Assembly (NCBI GenBank): GCA_030632865.1
Contig: DAOVTY010000031.1
Span: forward strand, 1 to 17,267
Length of the DNA: 17,267 bases
Direction: 5' to 3'
Source of the DNA: Bacteroidota bacterium
Lineage (GTDB): Bacteria > Bacteroidota > Bacteroidia > Bacteroidales > Prolixibacteraceae
Below are positions 1-6,144 of this stretch, piece after piece (position 1 is the first letter of the stretch; each line of letters starts with the position of its first letter). The notes beneath the pieces were generated by a model. The model ran no database searches. It saw only the letters and a program-made list of their open reading frames with translations, and was not told the origin of the DNA. Both the position numbers and the translations under genes were made by a program.

Positions 1-480
1 GCTGAAGATTCAGACAATAATTTTATGCCGAGTGCCGGAAAAATTTATAAAATATCGGAGCCACTAGGCTTGGGAGTAAGAACTGATGGTTATGTTTATG
101 AAGGTTATGAGATTCCAATTTATTACGACTCAATGATTTCGAAGTTAATTGTTTGGGGGAAAACAAGAGACGAAGCAATTCGGAGAATGAGACGTGCACT
201 TTACGAATACAAAATTACCGGTGTTAAAACTTCAATAAAAATTTTAGAACGGGCAATGAATAATAAGAATTTTATTGATGGAAATTACGACACTCACTTT
301 ATTGAAAAGAATAAGGAACAATTAATGTCAAGTGAAACAAAAAAGGATATCAGCGATATGGTAATTCTTGCCACTTATATTGACTATCTTGATAAAATTA
401 GTGAAAATACAGACAATAAAAAAGAGTTTGTTGCAGCCAAAAGTTGCTGGAATAAAACATCATTTAGAAACCATTTTTAA
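1..480 (+). CDS. accC: Biotin carboxylase subunit of an acyl-CoA carboxylase, 3' part
   Basis: This is the C-terminal 159 residues of a biotin carboxylase, the ATP-grasp subunit that carboxylates carrier-bound biotin with bicarbonate. The reading frame is open from base 1, so the true start lies left of the window. The stretch around residues 50-100 (SKLIVWGKTRDEAIRRM, then a segment ending GNYDTHFIEK) is the family's C-terminal biotin-carboxylase domain. The ATP-grasp core and catalytic residues are outside. A poorly conserved tail of about 55 residues follows, as is common in the longer Bacteroidota versions. Nine bases separate its stop from the biotin carrier gene, so the three subunits are surely cotranscribed. 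The symbol is generic; pccA would be equally fair if the substrate is propionyl-CoA. Confidence 0.93.
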   Translation, partial: AEDSDNNFMPSAGKIYKISEPLGLGVRTDGYVYEGYEIPIYYDSMISKLIVWGKTRDEAIRRMRRALYEYKITGVKTSIKILERAMNNKNFIDGNYDTHFIEKNKEQLMSSETKKDISDMVILATYIDYLDKISENTDNKKEFVAAKSCWNKTSFRNHF

Positions 481-489
481 TATTAAATT

Positions 490-1011
490 ATGGCAGTAGA
501 AATAAAAGTAGGAGATCGTGTTGCTTGGGTAAATCTTCTAAGTCAAGATGAAAATTTATTAGAAGTTGAAGTTGATGGCAAGATTTACAAAGTAGATCTA
601 ATGCACACCGCCGATGGTACTTTCTCCATTCTTGAAAATGGCAATTCTCACAATATAGAACTTGTGCCCCACAACGAACCCAAAAAATATACAGCATACA
701 CATTGTATCAATCGTATGATTTAGAAGTGATAGATGCAGAAGCTCGTTATTTGATGAATCGCGGAGGAAACGGGTTCGAATCTAATGAAAATACAATTTC
801 GTCGCCAATGCCAGGAAAAGTAGTTAAAGTAATGGTAAAAGAAGGTGATGCAGTTAAAGAGGGCGAAACTGTAATCATTATTGCAGCAATGAAAATGGAG
901 AGCGAATATAAAGCTCCGAAAGATGGTGTTGTAAAAAAGATAAATGTTAAAAACGACGATACAATCGATGGAAATCAAATTTTAATTGAATTGGAATTAA
1001 CTGACAAATAG
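490..1011 (+). CDS. Biotin carboxyl carrier protein (biotin/lipoyl-attachment domain)
   Basis: A 173-aa carrier subunit that shuttles carboxybiotin between the biotin carboxylase and the carboxyltransferase. The C-terminal domain, about residues 102-170, is a classic biotinyl domain: SSPMPGKV opens it and AAMKMES holds the biotin-accepting lysine, K135. Residues 1-95 form a separate beta-rich N-terminal region of the type found in carrier subunits of acyl-CoA carboxylases and decarboxylases, probably for docking. There is no signal peptide or membrane segment, so it is cytoplasmic. The ATG follows an AT-rich leader without a Shine-Dalgarno sequence. The downstream carboxyltransferase starts one base after its stop. 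It could serve acetyl-, propionyl- or methylmalonyl-CoA chemistry; the neighbour decides that. Confidence 0.92.
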   Translation: MAVEIKVGDRVAWVNLLSQDENLLEVEVDGKIYKVDLMHTADGTFSILENGNSHNIELVPHNEPKKYTAYTLYQSYDLEVIDAEARYLMNRGGNGFESNENTISSPMPGKVVKVMVKEGDAVKEGETVIIIAAMKMESEYKAPKDGVVKKINVKNDDTIDGNQILIELELTDK

Positions 1012-1012
1012 T

Positions 1013-2548
1013 ATGAAATTAGAAGATAAATATAACAAACTTGAAGAGCTTAATAAACTAGCAGAACTAAGCGGAGGAAAAGAACGTAAAGATAAGCGAC
1101 ATGCAGCCGGCAAGAAAACTGCAAGAGAAAGAATTTCACTTCTACTTGACCCGGGAACATTCACAGAAATTGATAAGTTAATGTTACATCGAAATTACGA
1201 TTTCGGTATGGAAGCCAACAAAATTTATGGCGACGGAGTAATTTCGGGATATGGAAAAGTAAATGGTAGATTAATTTATGTTTTCGCTCAAGACTTTACA
1301 GTTTTTGGAGGTTCGCTAAGTAGAGCAAATGCCGATAAAATTGTTAAAATACAAGAACTTGCCTTAAAAATGGGTGCTCCAATTGTTGGATTAAACGACT
1401 CGGGAGGTGCACGTATTCAGGAAGGAGTAGAAAGTTTAGCTGGGTATGCCGATATATTTTACAACAATGTTATATCTTCTGGAGTAATTCCGCAAATATC
1501 TGCCATACTTGGGCCATGTGCAGGTGGCGCTGTATATTCCCCTGCCCTTACCGACTATATTTTTATGGTGAATGAAAAAAGTCACATGTTTGTTACCGGT
1601 CCTGAAGTTATTAAAACTGTTACGCACGAAGACGTTTCTAAAGAAGAGTTAGGCGGAGCAAATACACATAATGCAAAAAGTGGAGTTGCACATTTTAATG
1701 GTAACGACGAAGAACAAACAATTATGATGATTCGCGAACTTCTAAGTTTTGTTCCTTCCAACAATTTAGAAGATCCACCTGTAAAACCAACAATAGACGA
1801 ATCTGACAGAGTAGAAGAGAGTTTGCAGAATGTAGTTCCGGCTGATCCTAACAAGCCATACGACATGCAAGATATTATTCAGAAAATAATTGATAATAAA
1901 CACTTTCTTGAAGTTCAACCACAATATGCTCAAAATATAATTGTTGGATTTGCACGTTTTGGAGGAAAACCTGTTGGAATTGTTGCAAACCAACCTCAGC
2001 ATCTAGCTGGAGTACTCGATATTAACTCATCGACAAAAGCTGCACGTTTTGTACGTTTTTGCGATGCATTTAATTTACCTATCGTAACACTGGTTGATGT
2101 ACCAGGATTTTTACCTGGAACAAGTCAGGAATATGGTGGAATTATAAAACACGGCGCAAAATTGCTTTATGCATTTGCAGAAGCAACAGTACCTAAAATT
2201 ACACTTATTACACGAAAAGCATACGGTGGAGCATATGATGTTATGTCGAGCAAACACATTGGCGCCGATGTAAATTTCGCATATCCAACAGCCGAAATTG
2301 CAGTAATGGGACCTGAAGGAGCCATTAATATTATTCACCGGAATAAATTAGACGAAGCTGAAAAGGCAAAAGCAGTTAAAGAATATCGCGAAAAATTTGC
2401 AAACCCGTACAAAGCTGCATCGTTGGGTTATATCGACGAAATTATAAATCCTCGCGACACACGCAAAAAAATTATTGATGCGTTGGATATGACAAAAAAT
2501 AAAAGAAAATCGAATCCACCTAAAAAGCACGGAAATATTCCATTATAG
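1013..2548 (+). CDS. Acyl-CoA carboxylase carboxyltransferase (propionyl-CoA carboxylase beta type)
   Basis: A 511-aa carboxyltransferase of the crotonase-fold PccB/MmdA family, moving the carboxyl group from biotin to an acyl-CoA. The length is normal and both halves are present. The N half has NDSGGARIQEG (128-138) and GPCAGGAVYSP (167-177), which forms one oxyanion hole. The C half has VDVPGFLPGTSQEYGGI (361-377) and RKAYGGAYDVM (401-411), which forms the other. D409 in the GGAYD motif corresponds, as I recall it, to the aspartate that favours propionyl-CoA over acetyl-CoA in actinobacterial PccB (Ile in the acetyl-preferring enzyme). I therefore infer propionyl-CoA carboxylation, feeding methylmalonyl-CoA and succinate metabolism. 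A sodium-pumping decarboxylase would need membrane partners not seen here. It is the last gene of the operon, followed by a hairpin. Confidence 0.93.
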   Translation: MKLEDKYNKLEELNKLAELSGGKERKDKRHAAGKKTARERISLLLDPGTFTEIDKLMLHRNYDFGMEANKIYGDGVISGYGKVNGRLIYVFAQDFTVFGGSLSRANADKIVKIQELALKMGAPIVGLNDSGGARIQEGVESLAGYADIFYNNVISSGVIPQISAILGPCAGGAVYSPALTDYIFMVNEKSHMFVTGPEVIKTVTHEDVSKEELGGANTHNAKSGVAHFNGNDEEQTIMMIRELLSFVPSNNLEDPPVKPTIDESDRVEESLQNVVPADPNKPYDMQDIIQKIIDNKHFLEVQPQYAQNIIVGFARFGGKPVGIVANQPQHLAGVLDINSSTKAARFVRFCDAFNLPIVTLVDVPGFLPGTSQEYGGIIKHGAKLLYAFAEATVPKITLITRKAYGGAYDVMSSKHIGADVNFAYPTAEIAVMGPEGAINIIHRNKLDEAEKAKAVKEYREKFANPYKAASLGYIDEIINPRDTRKKIIDALDMTKNKRKSNPPKKHGNIPL

Positions 2549-2580
2549 TCTTTTTTAGGAAACGAATTGCTTACACATAG

Positions 2581-2627
2581 AAGAACCGTTCTTTTAATTT
2601 TATTTTTAGAGAGAACGGTTCTTTTTT
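2581..2627 (+). terminator. Inverted-repeat terminator after the carboxylase operon
   Basis: A perfect 12-bp inverted repeat, AAGAACCGTTCT (2581-2592) and AGAACGGTTCTT (2612-2623), encloses a 19-nt AT-rich loop and runs into a T tract (TTCTTTTTT). It starts 32 bp after the carboxyltransferase stop, a good place for an intrinsic terminator. Each arm is also an odd palindrome by itself, AGAAC-C-GTTCT and AGAAC-G-GTTCT, with start points 30 bp apart, so a protein-binding role is possible as well. Confidence 0.7.
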
Positions 2628-2713
2628 AGTATGAAGCAAAAAACAGCCGTCGATAAAATACTATTATGCAGAAATTATTCACTTAACATGGCAAAATCAA
2701 TTCGCACTATTTA

Positions 2714-2744
2714 TTTGAAAAACAATTAATTATTCCTATTTTTG
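2714..2744 (+). promoter_or_regulatory. Promoter of the rpsF operon (Bacteroidota sigma-ABfr type)
   Basis: TTTG at 2714-2717 and TATTTTTG at 2737-2744 are separated by 19 bp. They match the Bacteroidota housekeeping consensus, TTTG about 19-21 bp upstream of TAnnTTTG, without a mismatch. Transcription would start near 2751, giving a leader of about 34 nt that is A/T rich and has no SD sequence in front of rpsF. Confidence 0.75.
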
Positions 2745-2784
2745 CGCCTCGAAAAACAAAATTGTTTAATTAAAATTAATATTT

Positions 2785-3141
2785 ATGACGAACCAGTATG
2801 AAACCGTTTTCATTTGTACTCCCGTTTTATCTGAGCCACAGGTAAAGGAAGCGGTAAAAAAATTCAGGACTATCATTACCGATCTCGGTGGCGATATGAT
2901 TCATGAAGAGAGTTGGGGAATGAAAAAATTGGCTTACCCAATCCAAAAGAAATCTACAGGCTTTTTTCATTTATTTGAATTTATTGCCGATCCTTCAGTA
3001 ATTGCGAAAGTTGAAACTGACTTCCGTCGCGATGAAAAAATTATCAGGTTTATGACCGTTAAACTCGATAAATACGCGATAGCATACAGTACTAAGAGAA
3101 AGAGACTTCAGAAAGAAAAAACTAAAGTAAAGGAGGCTTAA
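2785..3141 (+). CDS. rpsF: Small ribosomal subunit protein bS6
   Basis: A 118-aa bS6, which binds 16S rRNA on the platform of the 30S subunit as a heterodimer with bS18. The N terminus NQYETVFI, the central GGDMIHEESWGMKKLAYPI and the segment ADPSVIAKVETDFRRDEKI match the single ferredoxin-like S6 domain. The basic C-terminal tail KRKRLQKEKTKVKEA is typical. It is the first gene of rpsF-rpsR-rplI, the standard order. The ATG is preceded by an A/T-rich leader with no SD sequence, in contrast to the next two genes. The end of this gene carries the SD sequence of rpsR. In Bacteroidota ribosomes bS6, with bS18 and bS21, forms the pocket that holds the 16S rRNA 3' tail. Confidence 0.97.
   Translation: MTNQYETVFICTPVLSEPQVKEAVKKFRTIITDLGGDMIHEESWGMKKLAYPIQKKSTGFFHLFEFIADPSVIAKVETDFRRDEKIIRFMTVKLDKYAIAYSTKRKRLQKEKTKVKEA
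3129..3136 (+). promoter_or_regulatory. Strong Shine-Dalgarno sequence of rpsR
   Basis: AAAGGAGG lies 8 nt before the rpsR ATG and inside the last codons of rpsF. It could pair over 8 contiguous bases with the usual 16S rRNA 3' tail (CCUCCUUU). Such a site is exceptional in this window, where the other start sites except rplI are A/T rich without an SD. It may respond to ribosomes whose anti-SD is exposed. Confidence 0.85.
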
Positions 3142-3144
3142 AAA

Positions 3145-3411
3145 ATGGCACAAGCAAGTGAAATCAGATACCTGACACCACCGTCAGTAGAGGTAAAAAA
3201 GAAAAAATATTGCCGTTTTAAGAAAAGCGGAATTAAATATGTGGATTATAAAGATCCTGAGTTTTTGAAAAAATTCCTTAACGAGCAAGGTAAAATTTTA
3301 CCTCGCCGACTAACAGGAACTTCTCTAAAATATCAGCGTAAAGTTGGGCAGGCAATTAAACGTGCTCGCCAACTTGCTTTATTACCATTTGTAACCGACA
3401 TGATGAAATAA
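3145..3411 (+). CDS. rpsR: Small ribosomal subunit protein bS18
   Basis: An 88-aa bS18, partner of bS6 on the 30S platform. YCRFKKSGIKYVDYKDPEFL, then LNEQGKILPRRLTGTS and YQRKVGQAIKRARQLALLPF are the conserved S18 core; the residues after the ILPRR motif form the RNA-binding helix region. Length is normal. The ATG starts 3 nt after the rpsF stop and has a strong SD (AAAGGAGG) at ideal spacing, which fixes the start. From work on Flavobacterium johnsoniae ribosomes it is known that bS18 with bS21 and bS6 sequesters the anti-SD, so a strong SD on the gene for bS18 itself suggests feedback: ribosomes lacking bS18 could translate this mRNA preferentially. That step is inference. Confidence 0.97.
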   Translation: MAQASEIRYLTPPSVEVKKKKYCRFKKSGIKYVDYKDPEFLKKFLNEQGKILPRRLTGTSLKYQRKVGQAIKRARQLALLPFVTDMMK

Positions 3412-3416
3412 GGAGG
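3410..3416 (+). promoter_or_regulatory. Strong Shine-Dalgarno sequence of rplI
   Basis: AAGGAGG overlaps the rpsR stop codon (TAAGGAGG) and ends 7 nt before the rplI ATG. It gives 7 contiguous base pairs with the 16S rRNA 3' tail. The overlap of stop and SD would also suit reinitiation by ribosomes finishing rpsR, so translational coupling is the simpler explanation here. Confidence 0.82.
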
Positions 3417-3423
3417 AATTAAA

Positions 3424-3870
3424 ATGGAAATTATATTATTACAAGACATTGAACGTTTAGGTAGCAAAAATGATATTATAAACGTTAAAGATGGTTACGC
3501 ACGTAACTTTCTGATTCCTAAGAAAAAAGCAATTAACGCAACTGAATCTGCAAAGAAAATTTTAGCTGAGAATATTAAACAGCGCGCGCATAAAGAGGCA
3601 AAACTTATTGCTGAGGCAAATAAAATTGCTGAACAAATTGTAAATAAGAAAATTAAAATTGGTGCTAAAACAAGTACTGTAGGTAAAATTTTCGGTTCGG
3701 TAAATACCATTCAATTGGCTGAAGCCATTAATAAGAAAGGTTTTAACATAGACCGCAAACAAATTAAATTACCAGTTGACAGCATTAAGGAAATTGGTAA
3801 ATACACAGTTAAAATAAAACTTCATAAAGAAGTTATTATCGACTTTGAATTTGAAGTAGTTGCCGAGTAG
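3424..3870 (+). CDS. rplI: Large ribosomal subunit protein bL9
   Basis: A 148-aa bL9, the elongated 50S protein that binds 23S rRNA near the L1 stalk and helps keep the reading frame. The N-terminal rRNA-binding domain is clear: IILLQDIERLGSKNDIINV then GYARNFLIPKKKA, with the usual glycines and basic residues. A long charged connecting helix (about 45-75) follows. The C-terminal domain contains KIFGSVNTIQLAEAI and ends in a beta-rich segment. Length is normal. The start is set by the SD at the rpsR stop. It is the last gene of the operon, closed by the hairpin at 3895-3923. Confidence 0.97.
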   Translation: MEIILLQDIERLGSKNDIINVKDGYARNFLIPKKKAINATESAKKILAENIKQRAHKEAKLIAEANKIAEQIVNKKIKIGAKTSTVGKIFGSVNTIQLAEAINKKGFNIDRKQIKLPVDSIKEIGKYTVKIKLHKEVIIDFEFEVVAE

Positions 3871-3894
3871 CAAATAAATTTACTACTATATATT

Positions 3895-3927
3895 AAAGGG
3901 TTTCCGAATATTGGAAACCCTTTTTAT
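3895..3927 (+). terminator. Intrinsic terminator after rplI
   Basis: An 11-bp perfect stem, AAAGGGTTTCC (3895-3905) and GGAAACCCTTT (3913-3923), with a 7-nt loop, followed by further T residues. It begins 25 bp after the rplI stop. This is the clearest terminator in the window and separates the ribosomal operon from the patatin gene. Confidence 0.88.
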
Positions 3928-3971
3928 TTACACGACATTTTGAATGATATATAAATTTGATTACTTATTAT

Positions 3972-3979
3972 TAACTTTG
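3972..3979 (+). promoter_or_regulatory. Probable -7 element of the patatin gene
   Basis: TAACTTTG matches the Bacteroidota -7 consensus TAnnTTTG and would give a leader of roughly 13 nt before the ATG at 3999. A second match, TAAATTTG, lies at 3952-3959. Neither has a TTTG at the ideal 19-21 bp upstream, so strength is uncertain, but the gene follows a strong terminator and must have its own promoter. Confidence 0.5.
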
Positions 3980-3998
3980 TTTTTCAATATTTTTTTAA

Positions 3999-4748
3999 AT
4001 GAAAAAATACAAAACAGGTTTGGTTTTAAGTGGTGGCGGAACACGAGGATTTGCACATTTGGGTGTAATTGCTGCTCTTTTCGAGAAAGGCATAAAACCT
4101 GATGTTATATCGGGTGTGAGTGCTGGAGCAATTGTAGGAGCATTTATTGCAGGTGGCAAATCTCCCCAGAAGATACTTGAAATTTTTAAGAAAGGATGGT
4201 TTTTTAAATACACAAAATTACAAATACCTATAGATGGTTTATTAAAACTCGATGGACTGAAAGAGGTAATTCAAAAAGAAATTAATGTAGAAAATATTGA
4301 AGATTTGGAGATTCCATTTTTTATTGGAATTTCGAATTTAAACAGAGGAAAGATTGAATACAAAAACAGTGGATTGTTGGGAGAAGCAGTTCTAGCTTCG
4401 TCATCAATTCCAATACTCTTTTCGCCAGTTATTATCGGGCGAGATTCTTATGTTGACGGTGGTTTAATGGACAACATCCCTATAAATCCAATAAAAAGCA
4501 ATTGCGAACAAATTATTGTTTCAAATATAAGCCCAATAAATCCACGTGTTAAAATGAAAAATTTAATTCAGATTGCAACACGCACTTTTTACATGAGTGT
4601 GAATGCTAACTTAAAAGAGGTTCGCAAGCACGCAACTGTTTTTATTGAACCCAAAGGAATTGACAAATTTGATATTTTAAGTCGTACACATGCCGATGAA
4701 CTTTTTGAATTAGGCTACAATTCAACTAAAAAAGCATTATCGCAATAA
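3999..4748 (+). CDS. Patatin-like phospholipase (RssA/NTE-type)
   Basis: A 249-aa patatin-family acyl hydrolase using a Ser-Asp dyad. The oxyanion-hole motif GGGTRG is at 12-17, the nucleophile elbow GVSAG at 39-43 (S41), and the DGG motif at 153-155 (D153). All catalytic parts are present and the length suits the compact bacterial RssA group. There is no signal peptide, so it is probably cytoplasmic or associated with the inner face of the membrane and acts on phospholipid or lysophospholipid acyl esters; the real substrate is unknown. It stands between two operons with a terminator before it. The GntP gene begins 49 bp downstream on the same strand, so read-through is possible, but a functional link is not obvious. 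The family is a firm call, the substrate is not. Confidence 0.92.
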   Translation: MKKYKTGLVLSGGGTRGFAHLGVIAALFEKGIKPDVISGVSAGAIVGAFIAGGKSPQKILEIFKKGWFFKYTKLQIPIDGLLKLDGLKEVIQKEINVENIEDLEIPFFIGISNLNRGKIEYKNSGLLGEAVLASSSIPILFSPVIIGRDSYVDGGLMDNIPINPIKSNCEQIIVSNISPINPRVKMKNLIQIATRTFYMSVNANLKEVRKHATVFIEPKGIDKFDILSRTHADELFELGYNSTKKALSQ

Positions 4749-4797
4749 TAAAAAGAAAACAGTTACATTTATGGCTAACTAACAAAACCAAGTTAAA

Positions 4798-6144
4798 ATG
4801 GCTGAAACCTACTGGCTTTTATTCGTGCTTCTTATTTCTATACTATTCATTATTTTAGGAACCACAAAACTAAAGATGCATCCTTTTATTGTGCTTCTTT
4901 TGGCTTCTTATATTACGGGTGCAATGGCAGGTTTACCCATCGATAAAATTGCATTAATAATTGCCACAGGATTTGGCAACATAATGGCTTACATTGGCAT
5001 AGTAATAGTTTTAGGAACTATAATAGGGGTTATTCTGGAGAAGTCGAACGCTGCCATTAAACTAGCCGAAATTGTTTTAAAACTGGTTGGCAAACGATAT
5101 CCCGGTCTTGCCATGTCAATAATCGGATACATTGTATCTATTCCTGTCTTTTGCGACTCGGCATTTGTAATTCTCTCATCATTAAAAAAATCGTTAGTCG
5201 CCAAAACGGGCAAGTCGTCTGTGGCACTTTCCATTGCACTAGCCACCGGGTTGTATGCAACCCACACTTTTGTTCCGCCAACGCCAGGACCAATTGCAGC
5301 TGCCGGAAATCTCGGTCTCGAAAACCAATTAGGATTAGTAATATTATTTGGATTGGTTGTGGCAGTTTTTGCAATGTTTACAGGATATATTTGGGCATCT
5401 TATATTGGAAAAAAATACCCAAATACCGAAAATATTATCTCTGAAATAGAAACTCCTACTGAAAAAATTATACTCCCTTCGGCAACAAAATCATTATTGC
5501 CAATTTTGGTTCCTATATTTTTAATCGCATTGCGTTCGGTTGCAACCTACCCAACTCATCCTTTTGGTGAAGGTTTGATTTTTACTTCGCTAAACTTTAT
5601 TGGTCAACCAATAAATGCACTATTAATTGGTTTTTTACTTTCATTTTTACTATTCCCTAAATTCAATAAAGAAACTTTAACTGGCTGGATTGGTGACGGA
5701 ATAACTGCAGCTGCCCCAATTTTACTAATTACAGGAGCTGGTGGTGCTTTCGGAACAATTTTAAAGGAGACACAAATTGGCGATACCTTAGGAAATGTAT
5801 TGGCTACATATCAACTAGGAATATTTTTGCCATTTATAATTGCCGCTACATTTAAAACTGCGCAGGGATCATCAACTGTTGCTCTGGTGGCAACTTCTGC
5901 ATTAATTGCTCCACTACTCTCTACAATAGGATTAGATTCATTATACGGAAAAGTACTTGCAGTTATGGCAACCGGAGCCGGAGCAATGACTATATCTCAT
6001 GCAAACGATAGCTTTTTTTGGGTTGTAACACAATTCTCGGGTATGGACGTAAAAACCGGTTATAAAACTCAAACTCTTGCAACCTTAATTCAAGGTGTAA
6101 GTTCAATGATATTTATATATGTGCTAACCTTAATCTTTTTGTAA
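4798..6144 (+). CDS. GntP-family sugar-acid:H+ symporter
   Basis: A 448-aa polytopic inner-membrane permease of the GntP (gluconate:H+ symporter) family, with about 12-14 hydrophobic segments. Family hallmarks are visible in order: SIPVFCDSAFVILSSL (114-129), ATHTFVPPTPGPIAAAG (154-170), ITGAGGAFGTILKETQIGD in the second half, then GSSTVALVATSALIAPLL and ISHANDSFFWVVTQFSGMD. Known family members take up gluconate, other aldonates, hexuronate-derived acids or D-serine. The 1-nt TAATG overlap with the lyase-sulfatase gene points to translational coupling and suggests it imports a uronate or a keto-acid made from that enzyme's products. This is inference, because GntP substrate choice cannot be read from sequence. 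No SD sequence precedes the ATG. Confidence 0.92.
   Translation: MAETYWLLFVLLISILFIILGTTKLKMHPFIVLLLASYITGAMAGLPIDKIALIIATGFGNIMAYIGIVIVLGTIIGVILEKSNAAIKLAEIVLKLVGKRYPGLAMSIIGYIVSIPVFCDSAFVILSSLKKSLVAKTGKSSVALSIALATGLYATHTFVPPTPGPIAAAGNLGLENQLGLVILFGLVVAVFAMFTGYIWASYIGKKYPNTENIISEIETPTEKIILPSATKSLLPILVPIFLIALRSVATYPTHPFGEGLIFTSLNFIGQPINALLIGFLLSFLLFPKFNKETLTGWIGDGITAAAPILLITGAGGAFGTILKETQIGDTLGNVLATYQLGIFLPFIIAATFKTAQGSSTVALVATSALIAPLLSTIGLDSLYGKVLAVMATGAGAMTISHANDSFFWVVTQFSGMDVKTGYKTQTLATLIQGVSSMIFIYVLTLIFL

Noticed and set aside
721..978. Antisense ORFs opposite the carboxylase genes
   Set aside because: Their translations are rich in Cys, Phe, Ile and Tyr, as expected for the reverse of AT-rich coding sequence, and they resemble no family.
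2631..2729. 32-codon ORF beginning ATGAAGCAAAAAACAGCC between the carboxylase hairpin and the rpsF promoter
   Set aside because: It starts right at the T tract of a terminator, covers the -33 element of the rpsF promoter, has no promoter of its own and shows no recognisable motif. Conservation in relatives would be needed to revive it.
2751..2784. S6:S18-binding regulatory RNA in the rpsF leader
   Set aside because: The predicted leader is only about 34 nt and A/T rich. It has no paired structure with the CCG bulge of the known motif, so I do not call it.
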